From contig NZ_AP027362.1 of assembly GCF_030295935.1 (NCBI RefSeq), forward strand, positions 1,054,001 to 1,118,000: DNA of 64,000 nucleotides, in the 5' to 3' direction. This DNA is from Thalassotalea piscium (GTDB taxonomy: Bacteria > Pseudomonadota > Gammaproteobacteria > Enterobacterales > Alteromonadaceae). How positions within the stretch are numbered: position 1 is the first letter of the stretch; each line of letters opens with the position of its first letter. Below the pieces are notes generated by a model, which had not been told where the DNA came from, did no database searches, and saw only the letters and a list, made by a program, of their open reading frames with translations. This document shows, in pieces, positions 46,075-55,541 of this stretch. The translations under genes were made by a program, and so were the position numbers.

Positions 46075-46139
46075 AGGGCGTGTTGTTATCTTAAAAAATA
46101 GCCTATAACTGAGCCTAAAAGGAAAGACCAACAACACCT
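46075..46139. repeat. Family-A-like palindromic repeat abutting the IS110 remnant
   Basis: AGGGCGTGTTGTTATCTT at the left partly pairs with GGAAAGACCAACAACACCT at the right (65 bp). It follows the IS110 right end directly. The intact IS110 copy also ends against AGGGCGTGTTG, at 44938-44948. Confidence 0.55.
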
Positions 46140-46161
46140 CGTATTAAACAACTTATGTAGA

Positions 46162-47457
46162 CTAGTGATTTTTCATATAATCTAATGTTAGATTACTAAG
46201 AACTTTAACACCTAGCTTTAAGCTGTTGTCATCAATTTCAAATTCGGGAGTGTGATGATCGGGAGCTTCTGATATTGGTGTGTCTTTAGAACGCCCTCCA
46301 ATAAATAAGTATAAGCCTGGCACCTTTTCTTGAAAGAAAGAGAAGTCTTCAGCGCCCGTTACTGCTTTGCTGATAAATGTGTTATCAGCCCCAGCCGTTT
46401 TTGTTAATACAGGAAGCATCTCTCTCATTAATTGTGGATCGTTATAAGTAATAGGGTAGTTGTAGTCTAGCGGTAGAATAACATCTGCTGTAGCGTTCAT
46501 ACTTTGGGCAATATGCGATACTTTATTGCGAATAGACTTATGTATTAACTTTCTTATATCAGGATTTAAACTTCTAATAGTACCTACCATTTCTACTTTA
46601 TTTGGGATTATGTTTGAACGGTTACCGCCATTAATCATACCGATAGTAACAACAGCAGCACTGTCAATTAGTTCTACTTCGCGGCTAACAATAGTTTGTA
46701 ATGCCATAATAATCTGGGCGGAGGTTACGATAGGGTCAACACTATTCCATGGGTATGCACCATGAGATTGTTTGCCGTGTACTACTACTTTGAAAGGGTC
46801 AACGGCAGCCATAATGCCACCTTCACGATAAGATACGGTATTAATCTCTTGAGTTGAACTGATATGCAAACCGAATATCACATCTACTTTTGGAGACTCA
46901 AGAACACCTTCATCTACCATTAATTTTGCGCCGCCTTCTTCACCTGCAGGTGCACCTTCTTCGGCCGGCTGAAAAATAAACTTAACTTTACCGGTAAGTT
47001 TATCTTTCATCGAGGTGAGTATTTTTGCTGCACCCATCAACATAGCGATATGAGTGTCATGTCCACAAGCATGCATCACACCCACTTCCTCGCCGTTATG
47101 CATGGAACGTGCAACTGACTTAAACGGAAGATCAACACTTTCTGTTACTGGTAAGCCATCTATATCTGCACGTAAAGCAACAACAGGGCCTGGTTTACCT
47201 GAATCTAGTATGGCAACAACGCCAGTTTTGGCTGCACCTGTAGTAACTTCTAAGCCAAGTTCATTAAGATACTTTGCGATGGTTTCTGCGGTTTTGAATT
47301 CTCTGTTCGACAATTCTGGATATTGATGAAAATGACGACGCCATTTGATGACATCAGTTTCTATTTCACTTGCAAGTTGATCAACAGATGCACTTTGAGC
47401 AAGTGAAGGCGTGGCAATAGAAGCCAATAATAGCAAGGGTAGTAGGGTTCTTTTCAT
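46162..47457 (-). CDS. Secreted M20 family amidohydrolase/peptidase
   Basis: 431 residues with a signal peptide (MKRTLLPLLLLASIATPSLA). M20D-type metal hydrolase: RADIDGLPV near 95, the metal-binding HACGHDTH near 130, EEGAPAGEEGG near 165 and the dimerisation domain near 215-325. Relatives cut N-acyl amino acids, indole-acetyl-amino acids or hippurate in the cytosol; this one is exported, so it may act on extracellular peptides or acyl-amino acids. The substrate is not known. Single gene. Confidence 0.9.
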   Translation of the reverse strand: MKRTLLPLLLLASIATPSLAQSASVDQLASEIETDVIKWRRHFHQYPELSNREFKTAETIAKYLNELGLEVTTGAAKTGVVAILDSGKPGPVVALRADIDGLPVTESVDLPFKSVARSMHNGEEVGVMHACGHDTHIAMLMGAAKILTSMKDKLTGKVKFIFQPAEEGAPAGEEGGAKLMVDEGVLESPKVDVIFGLHISSTQEINTVSYREGGIMAAVDPFKVVVHGKQSHGAYPWNSVDPIVTSAQIIMALQTIVSREVELIDSAAVVTIGMINGGNRSNIIPNKVEMVGTIRSLNPDIRKLIHKSIRNKVSHIAQSMNATADVILPLDYNYPITYNDPQLMREMLPVLTKTAGADNTFISKAVTGAEDFSFFQEKVPGLYLFIGGRSKDTPISEAPDHHTPEFEIDDNSLKLGVKVLSNLTLDYMKNH

Positions 47458-47719
47458 TAGACGCTCATAATATAATTAAGATTGTATACAACAGTACAAT
47501 AATTAACTGATATAGCCAAGTATTAGCGTGTGATAAGATCATAATCGTTAGAATGACAAGTGACTAAGTAGCAATAATTTAAAGTGTTCATTTAATGGCG
47601 CATGTCATCATAAACACTTTACATCATTCGTATAATCTAAAATTAAGTCTCTGCACATGTTCCATCAATGCCAACAACTATCACCCCATTACTTCTTGGG
47701 TTAATAGTCGTTAATATAT

Positions 47720-47902
47720 TTAATCGATATCCCAGTCATCGGTATCATCTAATAGTGCTTTTAAACGTTTTTGCTCTAATAAATCATCTAAACGTTTGTG
47801 CAATTGTGAGTTTTTGCTTGCACGCTCGCCGTTTGCTAGGTCTTTCTCATAATCCAGAGAGTCGTCACTTGTCGTGAAATCATCAATTGAATCATCGCCC
47901 AT
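47720..47902 (-). CDS. Small acidic protein, PA3496 type
   Basis: 60 residues from the ATG at 47902, which has GAGG with a 6-base spacer; longer open frame upstream has no good start. Acidic N-terminus (GDDSIDDFTTSDDS), a basic helix RLDDLLEQKRLKALLDD and a terminal DDWDID. It looks like the small conserved PA3496 family of gammaproteobacteria, function unknown. Between the amidohydrolase and the nap operon, same strand. Confidence 0.7.
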   Translation of the reverse strand: MGDDSIDDFTTSDDSLDYEKDLANGERASKNSQLHKRLDDLLEQKRLKALLDDTDDWDID

Positions 47903-48006
47903 TTCTTGCCTCATAATAAGTTTAAGCATGTACACATGTACTGATAACGTGAACATAGGCAAAAATAAGGAAGTTTTCAAATAATATTTTTGAATATTCA
48001 AAAATA

Positions 48007-48030
48007 AAAAGCCAGAATTAACTGGCTTTA
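48007..48030 (-). terminator. Terminator of the nap operon
   Basis: Read on the minus strand: AAAGCCAGTT, AA, TTCTGGCTTTT followed by ATTTTT. 23 bp after the napC stop. Confidence 0.85.
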
Positions 48031-48052
48031 CGAGTAAAATTTGTGCTGAAAC

Positions 48053-48643
48053 TTACTCCCAGCCTTCAACACCTTGCATGTTGGGTAATTGGTGAGCAAT
48101 TCCTTTGTGGCAATCAATACAGGTTTTGTCGCCACTTGCTAATGATGTAGAGTGCTGCTTTGATGCTCGTGGGCTTTGTGCAGTGAAGTCCATGTAATCA
48201 AAGTTATGACAGTTTCTACACTCCAAAGAATCATTCGCTTTTAGGCGAACCCATTCGTTTTGAGCTAATCGCTTACGATGAGCTAAAAACTTGTCACGGG
48301 TATTAATAGTGCCGAAAATTTTTCCCCAAACCTCTTTGGAGGCCTGCATTTTTCGCGCAATTTTATCGGTCCACTTGTGTGGCACATGACAGTCTGGGCA
48401 AGTAGCTCTAACGCCTGAACGATTAGAGAAATGGATTGTTGTTTTTAGCTCTTCATAAACATTATTTTCCATTTCATGACAGCTAATACAAAATTGCTCA
48501 GTATTTGACACTTCAAGTGCGGTGTTAAAGCCACCCCAGAAGATAATGCCTGCAATAAAACCACCAATAACTAAAAAACCTAAACTAAAATAAGCACTTG
48601 GCCTTTTTAGTGTTTCCCAACCAATCTTTATTATTTCTTTCAT
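48053..48643 (-). CDS. napC: NapC/NirT-type tetrahaem cytochrome c
   Basis: Membrane-anchored quinol dehydrogenase that passes electrons from the quinol pool to NapB/NapA. 196 residues: one N-terminal helix (about 18-38) and four CXXCH haem sites, CISCH, CPDCH, CRNCH and CIDCH. Last gene of napEFDABC. As no napG/napH is present, NapC should be the only quinol-oxidising route here. Confidence 0.94.
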   Translation of the reverse strand: MKEIIKIGWETLKRPSAYFSLGFLVIGGFIAGIIFWGGFNTALEVSNTEQFCISCHEMENNVYEELKTTIHFSNRSGVRATCPDCHVPHKWTDKIARKMQASKEVWGKIFGTINTRDKFLAHRKRLAQNEWVRLKANDSLECRNCHNFDYMDFTAQSPRASKQHSTSLASGDKTCIDCHKGIAHQLPNMQGVEGWE

Positions 48644-48652
48644 TATAAGCTC

Positions 48653-49138
48653 CTATTTTTTGGCTGAGCGCTTTGCTTTCATTATGGTGTGCATATCGAC
48701 GAAGTCATTTTCAACTAACGGTTTAGCATCAGTTTGTGTTGCATGACATTGATTACAAAAATAGCGTCGTGGTGATATTTCAGCTAAAAAATTGCCGTCT
48801 CTATCCATGAAATGAGTAACGCTTACCATAGGTGCTTGTGACTCTTGTGTACGAGTGCGACTATGACACGACATACACTTATTAGAGTTTAAATTAACCT
48901 CGTAGTTTCGTGTTTTATGCGGAATTACGGGAGGTTGCATCGGGTAGTTTCTTGCTTGCTTAATATCCTTATTAAGGACATTGGCAATAGGTGATGGCGT
49001 AGCCTGTGTTTCAATGCTAGTGGAATTTCGTAGGGTAGCTACGTTGTTATCTGCCGCCATTGCACTTGATATTCCTATAGCAGAAAAAATTAGCCCGTTG
49101 ACAACAGTCTTAGCAATTTTCTTAATAATGTTTTTCAT
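48653..49138 (-). CDS. napB: Periplasmic nitrate reductase dihaem subunit NapB
   Basis: 161 residues with a signal peptide (about 1-28) and two haem sites, CMSCH near 92 and CNQCH near 129. The RNYPMQPPVIPHKTRNYEVN stretch is typical of NapB. It shuttles electrons from NapC to NapA in the periplasm. Confidence 0.94.
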   Translation of the reverse strand: MKNIIKKIAKTVVNGLIFSAIGISSAMAADNNVATLRNSTSIETQATPSPIANVLNKDIKQARNYPMQPPVIPHKTRNYEVNLNSNKCMSCHSRTRTQESQAPMVSVTHFMDRDGNFLAEISPRRYFCNQCHATQTDAKPLVENDFVDMHTIMKAKRSAKK

Positions 49139-49147
49139 GATAGCCCC

Positions 49148-51646
49148 TTAAACCTTTATCACTTTAACAGCACATTTTTTGTAATCTGTTTGTTTAGATA
49201 ATGGATCTGTTGCGTCTAATGTCACTTTGTTAACTAATCGACTTGCATCGAACCAAGGCATATAAACTAAGCCTATTGGTGGCTTGTTTCTGCCACGTGT
49301 TTCTACACGAGTTTGTACTTCACCACGTCTTGAAACAAGCTTGACCAAGTCGCCTCTACGCAAGCCCCTAGTTTTAGCGTCGTCAGGATGCATATAAACT
49401 AAAGCATCGGGTACTGCTTTATAAAGCTCAGGTACGCGTTGAGTCATAGAGCCAGAATGCCAATGCTCTAGTACGCGTCCAGTTGATAGCCATAAGTCGT
49501 ATTCTTCATCAGGGCTTTCGGCTGCTGGCTCATAAGGCAAAGCAAAAATAACAGCACGCCCATCTTTGTGACCATAAAAATCAAAATCACTACCAGCTTT
49601 AACGTATGGATCAGAGCCTTCTTTAAAACGACGCAATGTTTCTTTGCCTTCAACGACTGGCCAACGAAGGCCACGTTCTTGATGGTAACGATCGTACTCT
49701 GCTAAATCATGCGCTTTTCCGCGACCAAAACTAGCATACTCTTCAAATAAGCCTTTTTGTAAGTAGTAACCGAAATGGCGCGACTCATCATTTAGCCTGT
49801 CTTCAGGTATTTCATTCAAAGCGTATTTATCTACTTGGCCATTTCTAAATAATGCTTCGTACAAGCTTTTTCCTTTGAAACTTGGGTTTTGATCAAGTAA
49901 CTCTTTTGGCCATACTTCTTCAATTTGAAAACGTTTTGCAAACTCAAGTAATTGCCATAAATCTGACTTTGCACCTTTAGGAGCTTCTACCATTTGGTAC
50001 CATGCTTGAGTACGACGTTCTGCATTACCATAAACACCTTCTTTTTCTACCCACATTGCGGTGGGTAGTATTAAGTCAGATGCCTGAGCGGTAACTGTTG
50101 GGTATGGGTCAGAACAAACAATAAAGTTTTTCGGGTTACGGTAACCTGGGTACATTTCTTCGTTGATGTTTGCACCGGCTTGCATGTTGTTATTACATTG
50201 CACCCAGTAAAAATTTAATTCACCATCTTTTAATTTTCGGTTTTGAAGTACCGCATGATACCCCGGCTTTGGTGGAATAGTGCCACTTGGTACTTTCCAA
50301 AGCTTTTCTGCTAAGTCTCTATGCTTTTTGTTATTTACAACCATATCGGCAGGTAAGCGATGAGAAAAGGTGCCTACCTCACGTGCAGTTCCACAAGCTG
50401 AAGGTTGTCCTGTTAAAGAGAATGGGCTATTACCAGGTGTTGATATTTTTCCTGTTAATAAGTGAATGTTATACACAAGGTTATTTGCCCAAACACCACG
50501 AGTATGTTGGTTAAAACCCATCGTCCAGAATGAGCTTACTTTAATTTTTGGATCAGCGTAAAGCTCAGCTAGTTCATTGAGTTTATCAACAGGAACACCT
50601 GATAATTTTGACGTGTATTCTGCTGTATAGATGCTAACAAATTTTGCATATTCTTCAAAATCTATAGGAGTAGAGCCGCCAGCTGTATCGCCACTGTTCT
50701 TAGCTTTTTGCTCTAAAGGATGCTCAGGACGTAAACCATAACCAATATCTGTATTACCTAATCTAAAGTTAGTGTGCTTATTTACAAAGTCTTTATTTAC
50801 GCGATCAGTTTTAATGATGTAATGTGCAATAAAGTTTAAAATGGCTAAGTCTGTCTGTGGAGTAAAAATCATGCTGTTATCAGCAAGATCTGAACTACGG
50901 TGCGTAAATGTTGATAAAACGGCAACTTTTACGTGAGGAGCACTTAAGCGACGATCTGTAATGCGAGTCCACAAAATAGGGTGCATTTCTGCCATGTTAG
51001 AGCCCCAAAGCACCATTGCGTCAGCAGCTTCAATATCATCATAACAACCCATTGGCTCATCAATACCAAAAGTGCGCATAAAACCGCCTACGGCTGAAGC
51101 CATACAATGGCGCGCATTAGGGTCTATATTATTAGTTCTAAAGCCAGCTTTCATTAATTTTGATGCAGCATAACCCTCAAATACAGTCCATTGGCCAGAG
51201 CCAAACATTCCGATGGCGGTAGGCCCTTTTTCTTTTAACGTTTTCTTTGCCTTCTCAGCCATAATATCAAAGGCTGCATCCCAAGAAATAGGCGTAAAAT
51301 CCCCTTCTTTATCATACTGACCGTTCTTCATTCGCAACAGCGGTGTAGTTAGTCGATCTCTGCCATACATAATTTTTGATAAAAAATAGCCTTTTATGCA
51401 GTTTAGGCCTTTATTTACTGGCGATTTAATATCGCCATGTGTTGCAACTACTTTGCCATCCATTACCCCAACATTTACACTACAGCCAGTTCCACAAAAG
51501 CGGCATGGAGCTTTATCCCACTTTAATTTTGTAAGATCGCTACTAGTAATTAAATTTGAAGCATTGGCTGGTATTGACACACCAGCAACGGCAGCAGCAG
51601 CTGCAACAGCATTTGCTTTTATAAACTCACGACGGTTAATGGTCAT
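49148..51646 (-). CDS. napA: Periplasmic nitrate reductase catalytic subunit NapA
   Basis: Reduces nitrate to nitrite in the periplasm. 832 residues with a Tat signal ([10 protein letters not shown] at 4-13), a [4Fe-4S] site C48, C51, C55, C83, and the Mo-ligating Cys181 in [13 protein letters not shown]. Bis-molybdopterin guanine dinucleotide-binding segments follow to the end. Export-ready maturation depends on NapD and NapF encoded just upstream. Full length and intact. Confidence 0.97.
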   Translation of the reverse strand: MTINRREFIKANAVAAAAAVAGVSIPANASNLITSSDLTKLKWDKAPCRFCGTGCSVNVGVMDGKVVATHGDIKSPVNKGLNCIKGYFLSKIMYGRDRLTTPLLRMKNGQYDKEGDFTPISWDAAFDIMAEKAKKTLKEKGPTAIGMFGSGQWTVFEGYAASKLMKAGFRTNNIDPNARHCMASAVGGFMRTFGIDEPMGCYDDIEAADAMVLWGSNMAEMHPILWTRITDRRLSAPHVKVAVLSTFTHRSSDLADNSMIFTPQTDLAILNFIAHYIIKTDRVNKDFVNKHTNFRLGNTDIGYGLRPEHPLEQKAKNSGDTAGGSTPIDFEEYAKFVSIYTAEYTSKLSGVPVDKLNELAELYADPKIKVSSFWTMGFNQHTRGVWANNLVYNIHLLTGKISTPGNSPFSLTGQPSACGTAREVGTFSHRLPADMVVNNKKHRDLAEKLWKVPSGTIPPKPGYHAVLQNRKLKDGELNFYWVQCNNNMQAGANINEEMYPGYRNPKNFIVCSDPYPTVTAQASDLILPTAMWVEKEGVYGNAERRTQAWYQMVEAPKGAKSDLWQLLEFAKRFQIEEVWPKELLDQNPSFKGKSLYEALFRNGQVDKYALNEIPEDRLNDESRHFGYYLQKGLFEEYASFGRGKAHDLAEYDRYHQERGLRWPVVEGKETLRRFKEGSDPYVKAGSDFDFYGHKDGRAVIFALPYEPAAESPDEEYDLWLSTGRVLEHWHSGSMTQRVPELYKAVPDALVYMHPDDAKTRGLRRGDLVKLVSRRGEVQTRVETRGRNKPPIGLVYMPWFDASRLVNKVTLDATDPLSKQTDYKKCAVKVIKV

Positions 51647-51657
51647 ATGCTCACCTA

Positions 51658-51948
51658 TTATTCTTGTTCTGTTAAAAATTGATGATATACCGGTGATAAA
51701 CTTAACAGTCCGATATGATGTTTGAGTTGATCTATTAAGAAGCCTATCTTCTTTTGTGTTGAGGCTTCTAATGTGAAAACGATTTTTCCTTCACCACTAA
51801 TCGCGTGAATTTCAGCACCTTCGGTAAGTGATATTTCATTGCTAACGCTTTCTATTTGGTGCATTTGTGCGTGTGCAACGAAGCTTGCAACATGATATTC
51901 ATGTGCTTGTTCTTCTTGGGACTGCGCTGGTGTATATGTTTCAGGCAT
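51658..51948 (-). CDS. napD: NapA maturation chaperone NapD
   Basis: 96-residue cytosolic chaperone that binds the Tat signal of NapA and prevents early export. The core reads [21 protein letters not shown]...[16 protein letters not shown], a ferredoxin-like fold typical of NapD. The start overlaps the end of napF by 8 bp; napA begins 11 bp after the stop. Confidence 0.92.
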   Translation of the reverse strand: MPETYTPAQSQEEQAHEYHVASFVAHAQMHQIESVSNEISLTEGAEIHAISGEGKIVFTLEASTQKKIGFLIDQLKHHIGLLSLSPVYHQFLTEQE

Positions 51949-52474
51949 TAATAACCTCTAATGTTTGAAGTTTTAGTGAAATAGCGTCCTGTGGACATGT
52001 AGATACACATGCACCACATTGTGTGCAATCGGCTAAATTTACTGTAGGTGCTGGAATGCTACTGCTTTTAAAGTCAAAGACTATGGCATTAGTTTCGCAT
52101 ACATCTTTACAGCTTTGGCAATAAACTTGATTTTTAGCTAAGCATTGTTCATTTATGTCGAGAAGTGCTGGCCATGGAGCAATGTCTTTATTTTGAACTT
52201 CTTTTTTGTCTAAAAATAATGGTTCTTGACAGCTTACATGGCACTTATTACAAAAGGTGCATTCATTGTCAGAAAAATTTATTGTAGGGAAACCAGCATC
52301 GTCTTTAGTAATAATATTCGTTTCACATGCGCTAATACAGTCTCCACATTGAGAGCAGTTATCAATAAAGTGTTGTTCACTAATTACCCATGGCAACCTG
52401 AGTGAAGGTGTCGGTGGAGATAACTTACCTCTAAAAAGACGTCTTCTGCTAGGGTTCTCTATCTTATTATTCAT
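51941..52474 (-). CDS. napF: Ferredoxin-type protein NapF
   Basis: 177-residue cytosolic iron-sulfur protein implicated in NapA maturation. An N-terminal RRRLFRG segment resembles a Tat-like motif often seen in NapF. The cysteine clusters are CSQCGDCISAC, CTFCNKCHVSC, CQSCKDVC and CTQCGACVSTCPQD, enough for several [4Fe-4S] clusters. Second gene after napE. Confidence 0.93.
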   Translation of the reverse strand: MNNKIENPSRRRLFRGKLSPPTPSLRLPWVISEQHFIDNCSQCGDCISACETNIITKDDAGFPTINFSDNECTFCNKCHVSCQEPLFLDKKEVQNKDIAPWPALLDINEQCLAKNQVYCQSCKDVCETNAIVFDFKSSSIPAPTVNLADCTQCGACVSTCPQDAISLKLQTLEVINA

Positions 52475-52493
52475 TTATTATTATATAGCTCTA

Positions 52494-52655
52494 TTATGAA
52501 GTAGGTGGGCCGAAAATCATTTGGCTGATCCAAATCATAAAGCCGAAACCTCCGACAATAATTACAGAAAGAATTGGGGCTAAGAACACAGCCAGAAAGA
52601 TAAAGGTGTTTTTCTCATGTTTTCTCACTTGCTCTGGGGTAGGGTTATCACTCAT
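52494..52655 (-). CDS. napE: Small membrane protein NapE
   Basis: 53 residues: polar N-terminus (MSDNPTPEQVRKHEKNT), one hydrophobic helix with the GGFGFMIWISQMIFGPP ending that defines NapE. Role unknown; a common first gene of nap operons outside enterobacteria. The stop is 20 bp before napF, and the FNR-type box lies 58-71 bp upstream of the ATG. Confidence 0.9.
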   Translation of the reverse strand: MSDNPTPEQVRKHEKNTFIFLAVFLAPILSVIIVGGFGFMIWISQMIFGPPTS

Positions 52656-52712
52656 TTATTTTCCTTAAAACTGTCGGGGTTATTATAATGACATGATTTT
52701 CATTTATTAACT

Positions 52713-52726
52713 TTGATTCTGATCAA
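52713..52726. promoter_or_regulatory. FNR/Anr-type box in the nap promoter region
   Basis: TTGATTCTGATCAA is a perfect TTGAT-N4-ATCAA palindrome, the FNR consensus, placed 58-71 bp upstream of napE. It indicates anaerobic activation of the nap operon. It is also 105 bp upstream of the divergent tmcA, which may be coincidence. Confidence 0.85.
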
Positions 52727-52830
52727 GTAAACTATTATTTTTTTTGATTAAATTTCATTTACAATTTCTTAAAAGTGTAGTTTAGATTTTATAAAATGCT
52801 TGTTAAACTCAGATAAAATTAATAAGTGAA

Positions 52831-54987
52831 GTGTTTTCATTGACTCCTTTAAAGTTCTGTTCGTTGCTCACTGTTTTACGCGAAAAACTGTATTATCAGC
52901 AGCAGCGCTGTTTAGTGGTGCTTAATGGTGATTTGCTCTGGTCAAATACACTGATCAAAACCTTGTTAATGGAGCAGAAAAAGTCTTCTAAAACAGATAA
53001 GCTTGCGCTACAGAACAAGGCTATTGCTTATGGGGAGCAATTTACAGTAGCTCCAGAGTTAATCATTAACAACTTTCATCACCATTTGGGTACTGAAAAT
53101 GATTTAGTGTTTTTTGCCGACAATGCTTTTCACCCCGATGCCTTTGCCGCGCTTAGCGGAACAATAAGAGCTGGTGGGGTAATGATATGGCTATGTGATA
53201 ACGAATTATTAAACGATAAAAGTAACTTCTTTATTCAACGGATATGGCAGCGGGTGTGTGCTGATAAATCAGCTGTCGTGATTAACGAAGAAGATAAAAT
53301 CCCCCCTAATATTGACGGTTTGTTTACTGAAAAGCCTGCTTGTGCACTTCAAAGTTTTTTCGAGTCTGACTGTCTAACACAAGAACAACACTTGGCAGTT
53401 AAAGCCATTGAAAGTGTAGCTAATGGTCATAGGAAAAGGCCTCTTGTCTTAACAGCAGATCGTGGACGTGGAAAATCGTCGGCGTTGGCCATTGCGGTAG
53501 CTAATTTAATGCAAAGCCCAAGGCAGGTAAAAGCGCATAACATTGTAATTACCGCACCTCATAAAGATGCAGTAAAAGTATTTTTCATGCAATTAGCGCG
53601 TTCGTGCCCTCAAGGTAGTTACATTGGTGACCAATTTACTTATAAAACGGATAACGTTGAATATATTGTGCAATTTGTTGCAGTAGATGTACTGGTGTTA
53701 GAGCACCCCGATGCCAACTTACTGTTAATAGATGAAGCTGCAGCGATCCCTATATACTTACTAACTGACATAGTTGAGCACTATCATCGAGTAGTTTTCT
53801 CTTCGACTGTTCACGGGTATGAAGGTGCAGGGCGTGGCTTTGCTATAAACTTTACTCAAACATTAGCACAAAAATGTCCTCAGTATTCGAAGTTGCATAT
53901 TAACCAACCGATACGATGGCGCGAGAACGATCCATTAGAGCAATTGGTGTTTAAAAGCTTTTTGTTAGCTCCTTTAAGTGAACTTTTTACTGAAATATCA
54001 TCGAAAGAAGTTAATACAGGCGATGTTCGACAAGTAACACAAAAACAGCTTTTTGAAAACGAGGCGTTACTGCAACAGGTTTTTGGTGTGTTAGTGACAG
54101 CTCACTATCAAACATCGCCAAGTGATTTAAAGTTTTTGCTAACAAACGAACAGTTGGTAATTTTTGTATACTTTGCTAGAGACAATCAAACGGTACTTTC
54201 GGTTGCATTAACATTAAAAGAAGGTCGAGCAACAGAGTGCGATATAAAGTTAGCTTTAGCGTCTAAAAAACGTTTAAAAGATCAATTTTTACCGCAGTCA
54301 TTATTAATACATTGCACAATAAGGTCTGCATTTGACTATCAGTATCTACGTATAGTGCGTATAGCTGTACAACCAATGCTGCAAGGTAGCGGTTTAGGAA
54401 CTGAGCTATTAACAATTATTGAAGCTTATGCGCAGCAACAGTTATTTGACTTTATCGGTACCAGTTTTGGTATGAGTCAACCCTTAACCAAGTTCTGGGG
54501 GAGGGCAGGTTATCACTTTGCTCGTATTGGTTTTACACAAGATAAAGCCAGCGGTGAGCACTCTTGCTTATTACTTAAACCAATAACTGCAGCTGCTAAC
54601 AACCTTATACTTACAATTAACCGCCAGTTTTATCAACGTTTTTGTTATTATTTGGCTGAGCAATTTCAGCAAATTAACCCGCAATTAGTAGAAAGAATTT
54701 TAAGTTATGCCAAACCATCTGACTTGCCCGAACTTACTTATGACGATATAAATGCAGTTGAAGACTTTATTAATAAAGTGTCACTTTATGATGTGTGTGC
54801 TTATTCATTAAGTGTGTGGTTATGTCACAAATTAACAGAAACACCAGGCGTAAATGCGGAGCTGCTTATCAGTAAAGTCTTGCAGCGGCGACCAGGTAGC
54901 GAATTATGTCGTCAATACCAATTAACGGGTAAAAAAGCACTAAATTTGGCATTAATATCGCAAGCAGAGCAGTTATTGAATACATAA
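52831..54987 (+). CDS. tmcA: tRNA(Met) cytidine acetyltransferase TmcA
   Basis: Makes N4-acetylcytidine at the wobble position of elongator tRNA-Met, using ATP/GTP and acetyl-CoA. 718 residues (E. coli 671) from a GTG start; the N-terminus aligns with the family and there is no early ATG. An N-terminal DUF1726-like domain is followed by a RecA-like helicase with Walker A TADRGRGKSSA (near 208) and LLIDEAAAIP (near 300), a GNAT domain with VQPMLQGSGLGTEL (near 513) and a C-terminal helical tRNA-binding part. Divergent from nap. Confidence 0.94.
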   Translation: MFSLTPLKFCSLLTVLREKLYYQQQRCLVVLNGDLLWSNTLIKTLLMEQKKSSKTDKLALQNKAIAYGEQFTVAPELIINNFHHHLGTENDLVFFADNAFHPDAFAALSGTIRAGGVMIWLCDNELLNDKSNFFIQRIWQRVCADKSAVVINEEDKIPPNIDGLFTEKPACALQSFFESDCLTQEQHLAVKAIESVANGHRKRPLVLTADRGRGKSSALAIAVANLMQSPRQVKAHNIVITAPHKDAVKVFFMQLARSCPQGSYIGDQFTYKTDNVEYIVQFVAVDVLVLEHPDANLLLIDEAAAIPIYLLTDIVEHYHRVVFSSTVHGYEGAGRGFAINFTQTLAQKCPQYSKLHINQPIRWRENDPLEQLVFKSFLLAPLSELFTEISSKEVNTGDVRQVTQKQLFENEALLQQVFGVLVTAHYQTSPSDLKFLLTNEQLVIFVYFARDNQTVLSVALTLKEGRATECDIKLALASKKRLKDQFLPQSLLIHCTIRSAFDYQYLRIVRIAVQPMLQGSGLGTELLTIIEAYAQQQLFDFIGTSFGMSQPLTKFWGRAGYHFARIGFTQDKASGEHSCLLLKPITAAANNLILTINRQFYQRFCYYLAEQFQQINPQLVERILSYAKPSDLPELTYDDINAVEDFINKVSLYDVCAYSLSVWLCHKLTETPGVNAELLISKVLQRRPGSELCRQYQLTGKKALNLALISQAEQLLNT

Positions 54988-55019
54988 CGGCGAGCAGGTG
55001 TAGTCTTTTACCTATAGAG

Positions 55020-55211
55020 TTAGGTGTAATTTAAACGGTCTTCACTGCTATGTAAGATAGTCTGCCATAACGCTTTTTTTGTCGAGTTATTTAGACATTT
55101 AAGCTGATCAGCAGAAATTAAACCACTTGCAATTATTTTACCCAAAAGGGCCTGAGTTAATTCTATTTGTACTTTTTCATTATCAATAGAAAATGTTTGA
55201 AAATCTGTCAT
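55020..55211 (-). CDS. Small hypothetical protein
   Basis: 63 residues starting MTDFQTFSIDNEKVQ. It has a strong ribosome-binding site (AGGGGG a few bases before a double ATG). The longer open frame upstream enters the family-B element at 55235 and is not counted. Contents: a short strand pair and two helices (ALLGKIIASGLISADQLKCL and KKALWQTILHS). No family recognised. Convergent with tmcA, 32 bp away. Confidence 0.6.
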   Translation of the reverse strand: MTDFQTFSIDNEKVQIELTQALLGKIIASGLISADQLKCLNNSTKKALWQTILHSSEDRLNYT

Positions 55212-55234
55212 CATACCCCCTAACAAAGTGTGTA

Positions 55235-55396
55235 ATATCAATTTCACTAACTGTGTGTTCATTTCTACTGGCAAGAACAAATAATAAGTACGTTATTTAT
55301 TTAACCATTGCAACAACGAGCAATTAACCTAAATACCTTGTATTCGATTGTTCTAGCTGCCAATAAAGTAGATCACCTCATTAATGTAACTGGTAT
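55235..55396. repeat. Family-B miniature inverted-repeat element, copy 3 (162 bp, diverged)
   Basis: Starts ATATCAATTTCACTAA, ends TTAATGTAACTGGTAT. The interior shares TACGTTATTTATTT and TAGATCACCT-like blocks with copies 1 and 2 but lacks about 55 bp, including the GCTACAAGGATGTAGC part. The remaining 55397-55541 has only the likely promoter of the ABC genes. Confidence 0.65.
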
Positions 55397-55541
55397 AATT
55401 AATAGCGATAATAATGAGCATAACTGATAATAACCATTATGTAAATGAGAATTGTTTTCATTTGGTTTGCGTTGGTTTGTTAGGTAAATTTTACAGCACA
55501 AGTTTATTAGGTTGTTAAAGAATAATGCAAAGGCAAGTTAT

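Noticed and set aside
48653-48653. Gap or missing gene between napB and napC
   Set aside because: The spacing is 9 bp and the order A-B-C is the common one; napG/napH are simply absent, not deleted from this place.
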